From: Amycolatopsis echigonensis
Lineage (GTDB): Bacteria > Actinomycetota > Actinomycetes > Mycobacteriales > Pseudonocardiaceae
Reading direction: 5' to 3'
DNA length: 43,291 bases
Assembly (NCBI RefSeq): GCF_014174495.1
Contig: NZ_JACJHR010000076.1
Span: 1-43,291 of the forward strand
Numbering within the stretch: position 1 is the stretch's first letter; the number at the start of each line of letters is the position of its first letter. This document shows, piece by piece, positions 8,013 through 15,613 of this stretch. Under the pieces are notes generated by a model, which did no database searches, was not told the origin of the DNA, and saw only the letters and a list, made by a program, of their open reading frames with translations. A program made the position numbers and the translations under genes.

Positions 8013-9124
8013 CCGCGCCGCGCCGGACGCTGAGCCAGCGTCTCCAACGAGCGTTTGTCGTTGCCCTGTGCGGGGTTCCGGCACCGGTCGCCCGGCTGCT
8101 CGCGCGCCCGCCGGTCAACCGCGCGGGGGAGCGGATGGCCCCGGACGTCGCCATGCTGATGAAACTCACCGCCGCCGGGAACGACTACAGCGACCTGCCC
8201 GCCGCCGAGGCGCGGAAGGTCATCGAGACCGACGCGGCCGTGTTCGCCGACCGGGTCGCTCCCTGTGCCGTCGAACAGGAAGTCGAGATCCACAGTGGAC
8301 TCCTGGCGACCCGGTACAGTTCGGCAAAGCCCGGCCGCGGCTTGATCCTCTTCTTCCACGGCGGCGGTTTCGTTCTCGGGAGCCGGGCCAGTTACGCCTC
8401 CCCGGCCCGGATGTTCGCCCACGGAACGGGCGCCGACGTCCTGTCGGTCGCATACCGCCTTGCGCCGGAAGATCCGTTCCCCGCGGCGCACGAGGACGCG
8501 CTGGCGGCCTGGCAGTACGCCGTCGAGCACGCGGAGAGCTGGGGTCTGGACCCGAACCGGATCGTCGTGGCCGGCGAAAGCGCCGGGGGCAACATCGCCG
8601 CCGTGCTGTGCCAGCAGGTGCGCGGCCAGTCGGAGCAGCCGCTGCTTCAGGTGCTCGTCCAGCCGGTCACCGACATCTCGGTGCGGCGGCCCTCCCAGGA
8701 CGAGTTCGCCGGCTCTCCCGCCTTGTCGGCCAAGCAGATCGACTGGTTCATGGGCCATTACCTGCCCGCCGGAACGGATCAGCACGATCCGCTGCTCTGC
8801 CCCTTGCTGGCCGACGACCTGAGCGGTCTTCCGGACGCCGTCGTGGCGGTCGCCGGGTTCGACCCGCTGCGCGACGACGCGCTCGCCTACGCGGCCGCGT
8901 TGCTGGAAAGCGGGGTGCGCGTCGACCTGATCCGTGAAGAAGGCCTTGTGCACGGCTATCTCTCTTTCACCGCGGTCAGCCGGAGCTGCAAGGAAGCCAC
9001 GGCACGGCTGGTAGCGGCTGTCGCCGCGGCACTGCGGGATCGCGAGGCGCGGCCGCTGCGCCTCGTCGACCGGACGGCACAAGCGAAGTCCCAGCGGCCC
9101 AACCCAGAGCGGAGCGCCCGGTGA
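8009..9124 (+). CDS. Alpha/beta hydrolase (HSL/LipR-like esterase)
   Basis: A 371-residue esterase of the hormone-sensitive-lipase (alpha/beta hydrolase fold-3) family. The oxyanion motif HGGG is at residues 117-120 and the nucleophile elbow GESAG places the catalytic serine at about residue 191. The other triad residues are probably the Asp of FDPLRDD (about 285) and the His of LVHGY (about 315), so the active site looks intact. The GTG start at 8009 overlaps the monooxygenase stop (GTGA), and its own stop overlaps the amine oxidase start in the same way, so the three genes are translationally coupled. It probably hydrolyses the ester made by the monooxygenase. The N-terminal region of about 70 residues before the core is longer than in small esterases but normal for the LipR type. 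Confidence 0.88.
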   Translation: MTAPRRTLSQRLQRAFVVALCGVPAPVARLLARPPVNRAGERMAPDVAMLMKLTAAGNDYSDLPAAEARKVIETDAAVFADRVAPCAVEQEVEIHSGLLATRYSSAKPGRGLILFFHGGGFVLGSRASYASPARMFAHGTGADVLSVAYRLAPEDPFPAAHEDALAAWQYAVEHAESWGLDPNRIVVAGESAGGNIAAVLCQQVRGQSEQPLLQVLVQPVTDISVRRPSQDEFAGSPALSAKQIDWFMGHYLPAGTDQHDPLLCPLLADDLSGLPDAVVAVAGFDPLRDDALAYAAALLESGVRVDLIREEGLVHGYLSFTAVSRSCKEATARLVAAVAAALRDREARPLRLVDRTAQAKSQRPNPERSAR

Positions 9125-10515
9125 CCACAACCATGCCAGCACAACTCACCGCGGACGTCGTAGTGGTCGGCGCGGGACTTTCCGGTCTCGTCGCCGCCCG
9201 CCGGCTCGTGCAGCAGGGACATTCGGTCGTCGTGCTGGAGGCCGACGACCGCGCGGGCGGTCGTTTGTACAACCTCGACGCCGGCGACGGCGTGATCAGC
9301 GAGGGCGGCGGCCAGTGGGTCGGCAAGCTGCACACCCGCATGTTCGAGTTGCTCGAGGAACTGGGGCTGAAGACCTTCCCCACGCACATCGAGGGCAAGA
9401 CGATCTACCTCCGGCGCGGCAAACGGCGGACGTTCGGCGGCACCATCCCGCCCCTGGGGCCGGTGGCCCTGCTGGACTTCGCCCAGGCGCAGTTCCGTCT
9501 CGAACGGATGGCGGCGACCATCCCGGCCGAGGCCCCTTGGCGGGCACGGAAAGCAGCCGAATGGGACAGCACGACGCTCGGCCACTGGCTCGACAAGCAC
9601 TGCCGGAGCGCCGAGGCTCGGCACCTGTTCGAACTCGGGCTCTCGCTGGTCTTCGCCGAGAGTTCGAGCCAGGTCTCGCTGCTCAAGGCCCTGCACCAGA
9701 TCGGCACCTCGGGCGGCGTCGAGTTCATGATGAACACCGCGGACGGCGCCCAGGAGACGCGCGTGGCGGGCGGCACCCAGGCCGTCGCCGACGCGATCGC
9801 GGCCGAACTCGGGGACCGGGTCCGGCTGGGCTCGCCGGTGACCTCGATCGAACAGGACGGCCGCGGCGTGCTCGTGCGGTCAGCCGGCGCGGAGGTCCGG
9901 TGCGGCCGGGTCATCGTCGCGATGACCCCGGGCGACGCGGACCGGATCGATTTCCTGCCGCCGCTGCCGACCCGCCGCGCGAAGCTGCAGCGCGTCTGGC
10001 GCAACGGCGGCGAACGCAAGGTCTGCCTGGTCTACCGGCGGCCGTTCTGGCGCGAGCGGGGCCTGAACGGCTCCGCGGTCACCGATCTTCCGATCGCGCA
10101 CTACGTCGTCGACAACTCGCCGCCCGACGGCAGCAAGGGCATCCTCCTGGCGTTCATCGGCACCGCCGCCTCGGGCGGTTTCCATTGGGACGACACGATT
10201 CTCGACGACGAGGAAGCACGCCGCGACGCCTTCGTGAAGGACCTCGTCGAGCTTTTCGGCCCCCAGGCGCGGGATTTCGAGCAGTACCTGGAAAAGTCCT
10301 GGATCGCCGAACCGTGGATCAGCGGCGTGGCGGGGCTGCGGACCCCGGGCGTCCTCACGAACTACACCGACGCGACGACCGCGGCGGTCGGCCGGGTCCA
10401 CTGGGCCGGAGCGGAGACGTCCGCCGAGTTCGAGTCCTATATGGAGGGTGCGGTCCGCGCTGCCGAACGGGCGGTGGCCGAAGTCGTCGCCCAAGGTGTC
10501 GACGTTCCGCGGTAG
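9121..10515 (+). CDS. Flavin-containing amine oxidase (MAO-like)
   Basis: A 464-residue flavoprotein of the flavin amine oxidase family. It begins with DVVVVGAGLSGLVAARRL (GxGxxG about 17-22), VVVLEADDRAGGRLYN and GGQWVG, all standard for monoamine oxidases, and ends with the FAD-binding segment GRVHWAGAETSAEFESYMEGAVRAAERA. It should oxidise a primary or secondary amine to an imine with O2. The GTG at 9121 overlaps the esterase stop; an ATG at 9133 is an alternative start. It is the last gene of the three-gene operon. An amine oxidase with a Baeyer-Villiger enzyme and an esterase suggests stepwise breakdown or modification of an amine-containing molecule, perhaps amine to carbonyl, carbonyl to ester, ester to acid and alcohol. 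The order of steps is inference. Confidence 0.88.
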   Translation: MTTTMPAQLTADVVVVGAGLSGLVAARRLVQQGHSVVVLEADDRAGGRLYNLDAGDGVISEGGGQWVGKLHTRMFELLEELGLKTFPTHIEGKTIYLRRGKRRTFGGTIPPLGPVALLDFAQAQFRLERMAATIPAEAPWRARKAAEWDSTTLGHWLDKHCRSAEARHLFELGLSLVFAESSSQVSLLKALHQIGTSGGVEFMMNTADGAQETRVAGGTQAVADAIAAELGDRVRLGSPVTSIEQDGRGVLVRSAGAEVRCGRVIVAMTPGDADRIDFLPPLPTRRAKLQRVWRNGGERKVCLVYRRPFWRERGLNGSAVTDLPIAHYVVDNSPPDGSKGILLAFIGTAASGGFHWDDTILDDEEARRDAFVKDLVELFGPQARDFEQYLEKSWIAEPWISGVAGLRTPGVLTNYTDATTAAVGRVHWAGAETSAEFESYMEGAVRAAERAVAEVVAQGVDVPR

Positions 10516-10574
10516 CGCGTGGCTCCGGCGGCATTGCCCGCTTGGCCGCCCGCACCGAGGCGCCGCGCCGCTGG

Positions 10575-11534
10575 TCAGAGGAGGATCACGGTGCGCTCCC
10601 CGGGGTCGTCCTGGTGGGCCCAAGCCTCTTCGACCTTCTCGAGCGGGAACGGGTGCGGGCGCACGGCCATGCCGCCCGCGGCGATCGCGGCGACGAGTTC
10701 GGTGAACTCCCGGTGCATGACGTCCATCTCCACCGCGCCGAAGCCGCTGCCCAGGATGCGGAAAGCGTTGGAGCGCAAGGCGTGCCCGGAGAGGGTGATC
10801 GCGTCTCCGCCCATGCCGCCGATCTGCACCCAGTCGAGCAGGCGGGTGTGTTCGGTCCGCGCCCCGAGGACGGCGCGCATGGCGAGTTCGGTGGGCGGAC
10901 CCCACACGTAGTCCAGGACCACGTCGACGTTCGCGGCGGCCTCGGCGAGCGCGGCCGCGGTGGCGTCCTCGTCGGGGGTGAGCTGGACGACCGCGTCCGC
11001 GCCCTCGGCCGCGAGTTCGTCGAGTCGGGAACGATTGCGTCCGGCGGCGATCACGCGCTCGGCACCGAGGTGCTTGGCGACCTTGACGGCTGTCGATCCG
11101 GCATTGCCGGTCGCGCCGTGCACCAGGACCGACTGCCCGGCTTGGAATGGCACCCGGGTGCGCAGCGCGGTCCACGAGGACAAGGCCGGATTCATGGTGG
11201 CGGCCAGGACCGCGGGATCGGCTCCGTCCGGGACCGGGATCGCGCTGGCCGGATCGATGACGATGCGCTCAGCGAGGGAGCCACTGCCCATCGGCATGAC
11301 GAAGGCGAGGCTGCCATCCTCTCGGCGAACTACGGCGTCGGCGCCGGCCAGGGCGGGCAGCGTCTTGGGGCTCGTGTAGTGCTTGCCCGCGGCGATGCCC
11401 CGGGTGGCGGGGTGCACGCCGACGGCGAGAACCTCCACCTCCTCCTGGCCGGGGGCGGCCTCGGGCGCGGGAACGGACCGGAAGTGCGGCGGCTCGTCGA
11501 AGGACTCCACCACCGCGGCGTTGATCGTGGACAT
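10575..11534 (-). CDS. MDR-family quinone/alcohol oxidoreductase
   Basis: A 319-residue medium-chain dehydrogenase/reductase. The cofactor fold is visible around QSVLVHGATGNAGSTAVKVAKHLGAERVIAAGRNRSRLDEL (about residues 140-180), with the glycine pattern of NADPH-binding quinone oxidoreductases. I see no structural-zinc cysteine cluster, so it is probably zinc-independent. It should reduce a quinone or enone, or interconvert an alcohol and a carbonyl, with NADPH. The ATG at 11534 has AAGGGG upstream; the open frame runs further upstream but through the operator. It is divergent from the TetR gene at 11685, with a 28-bp palindrome between them, so it is probably repressed by it. Confidence 0.85.
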   Translation of the reverse strand: MSTINAAVVESFDEPPHFRSVPAPEAAPGQEEVEVLAVGVHPATRGIAAGKHYTSPKTLPALAGADAVVRREDGSLAFVMPMGSGSLAERIVIDPASAIPVPDGADPAVLAATMNPALSSWTALRTRVPFQAGQSVLVHGATGNAGSTAVKVAKHLGAERVIAAGRNRSRLDELAAEGADAVVQLTPDEDATAAALAEAAANVDVVLDYVWGPPTELAMRAVLGARTEHTRLLDWVQIGGMGGDAITLSGHALRSNAFRILGSGFGAVEMDVMHREFTELVAAIAAGGMAVRPHPFPLEKVEEAWAHQDDPGERTVILL

Positions 11535-11583
11535 GCGGGCATCCCCTTGCGTGTGCGTGGCTCGGCGGCGGGTGTCCGTCCGC

Positions 11584-11611
11584 CAGTAAGATACGGTTTC
11601 GTTTCTTACTG
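11584..11611. promoter_or_regulatory. 28-bp palindromic operator between MDR gene and tetR
   Basis: Arms CAGTAAGA (11584-11591) and TCTTACTG (11604-11611) are perfect inverted repeats. One position further in, ACG and CGT also pair, leaving only a four-base centre. A further half-site TAAGATACG lies at 11634-11642, closer to the TetR start. The location midway between divergent genes and the symmetry fit a TetR operator. Confidence 0.68.
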
Positions 11612-11684
11612 CTCCGAATGTACGACGGCGGGTTAAGATACGCAACCGGATCCAACCGTCCGGGGGAAACGTCAGGGAGCCAAG

Positions 11685-12296
11685 GTGAGCCAGCGACGCA
11701 CGGAGCCCGCGGCGCCCACCCGGCGCAGGGGCGCCGCACTGGAGAGTGCGATCCTGGACGCCGCCTGGGAAGTACTGGTCGAGCAGGGCTACCACGGCTT
11801 GACCTTCGAGACCGTCGCGGCGCGCGCCGGGACCAGCAAACCGGTGCTCTACCGGCGCTGGCCGCAGCGCGACGACCTGCTGCTCGCCACGCTCGCCCGG
11901 CACTGGCGCCCGCTCGACCTCCCCGACACCGGCAGCCTGCGCCAGGACGCGCTCGCTCTCCTGCGCACGGTCAACGCCGAGCGAGCCCGCACGCTGATCC
12001 TCATGCGCATCCAGCTCGCGGACTACCTCCGCGAGACCGGCACCACCTTCAATCACCTGCGCAGCCGCGTCCTGCCCGTCGATCAGCCGCCCCCGTTCGC
12101 GACGCTTGTCGACCGCGCGGTCGAGCGCGGCGAATTGGCGGACGTGCCCCGTTCCGACCGGGTCGTGAACCTTCCGTTCGACCTCGTGCGCCATGACATG
12201 CTGATGCGCATGGACGGGGTGCCGGACGAGACGATCGTCGAGATCGTGGACGCGGTGTGGCTGCCTCTGCTCGGCCTCTCGCAGGCCGAACGCTGA
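11685..12296 (+). CDS. TetR-family transcriptional regulator
   Basis: A 203-residue regulator. The DNA-binding domain reads ALESAILDAAWEVLVEQGYHGLTFETVAARAGTSKPVLYRRWPQRDDLL (about residues 18-65); the KPVLYRRWP recognition segment is typical of the AcrR/TetR group. The C-terminal effector domain is not assignable. The GTG at 11685 follows GGGAGCCAAG, a weak ribosome site. It is divergent from the MDR oxidoreductase and, by position and the shared palindrome, is its likely repressor. It converges on the next TetR gene; the 138-bp gap between them holds a short GCCCC/GGGGC hairpin at 12318-12332 that may help termination. Confidence 0.9.
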   Translation: MSQRRTEPAAPTRRRGAALESAILDAAWEVLVEQGYHGLTFETVAARAGTSKPVLYRRWPQRDDLLLATLARHWRPLDLPDTGSLRQDALALLRTVNAERARTLILMRIQLADYLRETGTTFNHLRSRVLPVDQPPPFATLVDRAVERGELADVPRSDRVVNLPFDLVRHDMLMRMDGVPDETIVEIVDAVWLPLLGLSQAER

Positions 12297-12434
12297 GTCC
12301 TTTCGCGACGACTCGCCGCCCCCTCTTGGGGCAGCAAGTCCGGCGGGTCTTCGCTTGCCGCCGCAGCACTTCCTGCCGCGAGCGCGGAAGGGCCGAGCGT
12401 CGAGAACAGCTCGCCTCGCCGAGATCTTTCCTTC

Positions 12435-13025
12435 TCACTCGGCCGTTTCGGAGTGGCCGCACGGCCGGAGTCCGTCCATCAGGAGGTCCAGCAGGCGACC
12501 CGCCATCGCTTTGTGCTCGGCGGAACCGGCCACGGTGAAGATCCCGATGAGAGCGGCGGCGATGTCCTCGGCGGGGACGTCGGCGCGGAGTTCCCCGCTC
12601 GCGCGCCCGGCTTCGAGGATGTCGCCGATCGCGGCGAGCAGTTCGGTTCTGGTGCGGGCGTGGGCGATCTCGCCCGATTCGACCATCGCGAGCAGGGTGT
12701 CGAGCATCCCGTTCTTGGTCGCGATCCAGTCCCCGAACAGGTCCATCCAGCGGCGCAGCGCCGCGCGCGGGCCGAGCTGGGCGAGCAGTTGCCTGGCGCC
12801 GGCGGTGAGCCGCGAGACCTGATCCTGGTAGACCGCGTCGACCAGGGACTCCCGGGTGGGGAAGTGCCGGTACAGGGTGGCGATGCCGACCCCGGCTTCG
12901 TGGGCGATCGCGCGCATCGACGGCTCGGTCTCGGCCGAAGCGAACAGGCGGGTCGCCACCGCCAGCAGCTGTTCGCGGTTGCGGGTCGCGTCCGCCCTCG
13001 GCCGGCGGACCTTTGCGGAAGCCAA
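12435..13025 (-). CDS. TetR-family transcriptional regulator (TTG start)
   Basis: A 196-residue regulator. The DNA-binding domain runs RNREQLLAVATRLFASAETEPSMRAIAHEAGVGIATLYRHFPTRESLV (about residues 15-61), of the GIATLYRHF type common in actinobacterial TetR proteins. A TTG at 13025 is the only start that keeps the whole domain: an in-frame TGA lies three codons upstream and no ATG or GTG occurs before the first helix. GGAG lies about 11 bases upstream. The first of two operator copies overlaps this start codon, so the protein probably limits its own synthesis as well as that of the divergent oxidoreductase at 13120. Confidence 0.88.
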   Translation of the reverse strand: MASAKVRRPRADATRNREQLLAVATRLFASAETEPSMRAIAHEAGVGIATLYRHFPTRESLVDAVYQDQVSRLTAGARQLLAQLGPRAALRRWMDLFGDWIATKNGMLDTLLAMVESGEIAHARTRTELLAAIGDILEAGRASGELRADVPAEDIAAALIGIFTVAGSAEHKAMAGRLLDLLMDGLRPCGHSETAE

Positions 13026-13044
13026 AACGGATCACGCTCCACTT
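13025..13044. promoter_or_regulatory. Operator copy A for the 12435-13025 TetR
   Basis: AAACGGA, a 6-bp spacer, then TCCACTT: the same spacing as the perfect copy at 13064-13083, with two changes in the right arm. It covers the TTG start codon of the TetR gene. Confidence 0.55.
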
Positions 13045-13063
13045 GTGCTAGCTTGGGTCAGAT

Positions 13064-13083
13064 AAACGGAGCGTAGTCCGTTT
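13064..13083. promoter_or_regulatory. Operator copy B, perfect 7+6+7 palindrome
   Basis: AAACGGA (13064-13070) and TCCGTTT (13077-13083) are perfect inverted arms around a 6-bp spacer. The centre is 39 bp from that of copy A. It lies 37 bp before the oxidoreductase start, in the divergent promoter region. Confidence 0.7.
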
Positions 13084-13119
13084 GCATTGCGTCACGAGCC
13101 GCTACAGAAACAGGTGAGC

Positions 13120-14079
13120 ATGAAAGAACCGAACGCCACCGCGTCGGCGACTACCGGCCGGGCGGTCCAGTTCGAGTCGTTCGGCGGGCCGGAGACCCTG
13201 CGCGTGCGTGAGGTGCCGGTGCCGCAGGCCGGTCCGGGGCAGATCCGCGTGCGGGTCGCCGCGGCCGGGCTGAACCCGATGGACTGGTTCATGACCTCGG
13301 ACGCGGAGACCGCCGCGCGGTTTGGCTTGAGCCTGCCGTGCGGGTTCGGCACCGACTACGCCGGGATCGTGGACCAGGTCGGCGAAGGCGTGCGCGAGTT
13401 CGCCGCCGGCGACCGCGTGTTCGGCGGGGCGATGTCCCGCGCGGTGGCCGACTACGTCCTGATCGAGGACGCGGGGACGATCGCGGCCGGCGGCGAGGCG
13501 CACCGCACCCCGGACGGCGTCGACGACCGCACCGCCGCCGCTCTCGCAATCGCGGGCTGCACGGCGGCCGCGGCGCTGGCCGTGATCAACCCGGGCCCGG
13601 GCGACACGGTGCTCGTCGGCGGCGCGGGAGGCGGGGTCGGCGTATTCGCCGTCCAACTCGCGCGGCTCGCGGGCGCGCGAGTGATCGGGACCGGATCAGC
13701 GTCGTCGGCCGACGCCCTGCGCGCACTGGGGGCCGAGCCGGTCACCTATGGCGACGGCCTGGTCGATCGCGTCCGCGCGCTGGCTCCCGAGGGCGTCACC
13801 GCCGCCATGGACCTGCACGGGGAGGACACCGCACTGGCAGCACGCGAACTCGGCGTGCCGGACGAGCGGATCACCACCATCGCCGCCCAGATCGACGGGA
13901 TCACGCCAGCGAACGGCGCCAACGCGGCCCCGGGCGCCATCGAGGAAATCGCCGGCCTGGTCGCGGCGGGAAAGCTCCGGGTGCCGATCGCGGCGACCTT
14001 CCCGGTCGAGAAAATCCGGGACGCGGTCGAGCTCCAGGCGGGACGGCACGTGCACGGGAAGGTCGTCATCGAGCTGTAG
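13120..14079 (+). CDS. NADP-dependent MDR oxidoreductase (quinone reductase-like)
   Basis: A 319-residue medium-chain reductase. The N-terminal half has the GroES-like fold (GPETLRVREVPVPQAGPGQIRVRVAAAGLNPMDWF; GFGTDYAGIVDQVGEGV). The cofactor motif GDTVLVGGAGGGVGVFAVQLARLAGARVIGTGS is at about residues 162-194, and the protein ends with HGKVVIEL as many quinone reductases do. No zinc-ligand cysteines are seen. ATG 13120 was preferred; a GTG six bases upstream is possible. It is controlled by the divergent TetR gene through two operator copies. It resembles in layout, but not closely in sequence, the module at 10575-12296, so the two may respond to different electrophiles or quinones. It converges on gcoB, with a tandem repeat between them. 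Confidence 0.87.
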   Translation: MKEPNATASATTGRAVQFESFGGPETLRVREVPVPQAGPGQIRVRVAAAGLNPMDWFMTSDAETAARFGLSLPCGFGTDYAGIVDQVGEGVREFAAGDRVFGGAMSRAVADYVLIEDAGTIAAGGEAHRTPDGVDDRTAAALAIAGCTAAAALAVINPGPGDTVLVGGAGGGVGVFAVQLARLAGARVIGTGSASSADALRALGAEPVTYGDGLVDRVRALAPEGVTAAMDLHGEDTALAARELGVPDERITTIAAQIDGITPANGANAAPGAIEEIAGLVAAGKLRVPIAATFPVEKIRDAVELQAGRHVHGKVVIEL

Positions 14080-14109
14080 ACGAGGGAACTCCCCGCACGC
14101 GGCGGCCGG

Positions 14110-14511
14110 GGGAAGGTGGTTTGCCACTGCGTGAATTTCGGGGTGTGCGGGCTGGCGGCCGAGGGGTTCCTCGGTTGTCTCGCGCGGCTGTTGGTCAGTG
14201 GTGCTGGGGGCGAATCGGCTCGGCTGTCGCGGCAGGTGGCCGAGGGAAGGTGGTTGTGCCGCTGCGTGAACGTCGGCGGTGTGCGAGCTGGCTGCTGGAG
14301 GGTTCCTCGGTTGTCTCACGGGCTGTTGATCGGTGGTGCTGGGGGCGAATCGGCTCGGCTGCGGCGGGAGGTGGGCCAGGGAAGGTGGTTGTGCCGCTGC
14401 ATGAACGTCGGGGTGTGCGGGCTGGGGGCCGCGGGGTCCTCGGTACCTCGCGCGGTTGCTGGTCAGTTGTGCCGATGACGAACCGACCCGGCCGTCGCGG
14501 CGGGCGGCCGA
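14110..14511. repeat. Three tandem copies of a 134-bp non-coding repeat
   Basis: Copies begin with GGGAAGGTGGT at 14110, 14244 and 14379, so the unit is 134-135 bp. Shared blocks include GTGTGCGGGCTGG, TTCCTCGGTTGTCTC and GGTGCTGGGGGCGAATCGG. The third copy is the most diverged at its end. Copy 1 holds a perfect hairpin (CCGAGG, loop GGTT, CCTCGG, 14159-14174), which is partly lost in the others. The period is not a multiple of three and the array lies between convergent genes, so it is unlikely to be coding. It fills most of the 522-bp gap between the oxidoreductase and gcoB; I see nothing else in that gap. Confidence 0.8.
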
Positions 14512-14601
14512 ATCGGTTGTCCGCGCAGGGATTCCGGCCGGAGTCGCGAACCTCGGCCGCGGCTCGCGCCAGCCCGCGAGCCTCGGCCCGACCGGCGGCA
14601 G

Positions 14602-15612
14602 TCAGGTCGCGGCCGGGGTGAAGTTCTCCCGGTGGATCACGCGCGGCGCCATCCGGCGGCGTTTGAACGCTTTCACCCCGGCGTCGACCATCGGCGGCGG
14701 TCCGCAGAGCCAGCCCGACCAGCCGCGTGCGCTGGGAATGTCCTCGAGGAACCGGTCGGTCGGGAAACCGGTGCGGTGCGTGCTGTTTCCGGGTTCGTGG
14801 GACAGCACCGGAAGGAACGCGAAATTCGGGCAGCTGTCGGCGAGTTCGGCCATCAGGTCGAGGTCGTAGAGGTCGGCCTCGCCGCGAACCCCGTGGTACA
14901 GCACGATTTTCCGGTTCGGGTCGCGGGCGAGCGCCGTGCGGGCGAGGCCGATCAGCGGGGCGAGGCCGGTGCCGCCGCCGATGAGTGCCATCGGGCCGCC
15001 GTCGTCCTCGTCGGCCGGGGGCAGGACGAAGTCGCCGAGAGGTCCGGTGACCTGAACCTGTTCTCCGACGGTGAGATCGGCGAAGATCCACTTTTCGGTC
15101 GCCGCTCCGCCGGGCACCGAACGGACGTGCAGCTCCAGGACTTTGTCCTCGTCGGCGGTGTTGGCCAGCGAGTACTGGCGGCGGACGGCGGTGCCCGGCA
15201 CGGTCAGCTCGACGTACTGCCCGGCGTGGAAGGCCAGCGGCTCGGGCAGGCCCAGCCGCAGCCGCCGGGTGTCGCGGGCGATGTCTTCGATTTCCCGGAC
15301 TGTCGCGGTGAGATCGCGCAAGGGGTGCGTGGCACGACCGGCGCCGCCCCCGGTTTCGACGACGACGTTCGAGCGGAGCCGGGCCTGGCAGGCCAGCGCC
15401 AGACCCGCGGCCCGCTCGTCCTCGGTCAAGGTGTCGGCGGGGGAGTCGCGGTGGTCGACGTCGCCGTCGACCACCCGGAGTTTGCAGGTTCCGCAGGTGC
15501 CCTGGTTGCAGGAATTCGGCATCCAGACGCCGGCGCGGAGGAAGGCGTCGAGCATCGGCTGGTCGGGCTCGCACGGCACTTCCCGGTCGCCGACGGTCGC
15601 GGTGAAGGGCAT
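14602..15612 (-). CDS. gcoB: Guaiacol O-demethylase reductase component (three-domain, 2Fe-2S/FAD/NADH)
   Basis: A 336-residue single-chain reductase supplying electrons to the P450 GcoA. Domains in order: plant-type 2Fe-2S ferredoxin with ligands C35, C40, C43 (SCNQGTCGTC) and C75 (LACQ); FAD-binding domain with RRQYSLAN at about 140-147; NAD(H)-binding domain with IGGGTGLAPLIGLARTAL and the C-terminal WLCGPPPMVDAGVKAFKRR. This ferredoxin-first fusion, rather than separate ferredoxin and reductase, defines the GcoB type. From memory the sequence resembles Amycolatopsis GcoB (334 residues) closely over its whole length. It starts 1 bp after the gcoA stop on the same strand. All cofactor residues look intact, so the pair should be active. 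Confidence 0.93.
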   Translation of the reverse strand: MPFTATVGDREVPCEPDQPMLDAFLRAGVWMPNSCNQGTCGTCKLRVVDGDVDHRDSPADTLTEDERAAGLALACQARLRSNVVVETGGGAGRATHPLRDLTATVREIEDIARDTRRLRLGLPEPLAFHAGQYVELTVPGTAVRRQYSLANTADEDKVLELHVRSVPGGAATEKWIFADLTVGEQVQVTGPLGDFVLPPADEDDGGPMALIGGGTGLAPLIGLARTALARDPNRKIVLYHGVRGEADLYDLDLMAELADSCPNFAFLPVLSHEPGNSTHRTGFPTDRFLEDIPSARGWSGWLCGPPPMVDAGVKAFKRRRMAPRVIHRENFTPAAT

Positions 15613-15613
15613 G

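Noticed and set aside
14116..14478. Open frames across the 134-bp repeats
   Set aside because: The repeat period is not a multiple of three, so no frame reads the same peptide in each copy, and there is no start signal.
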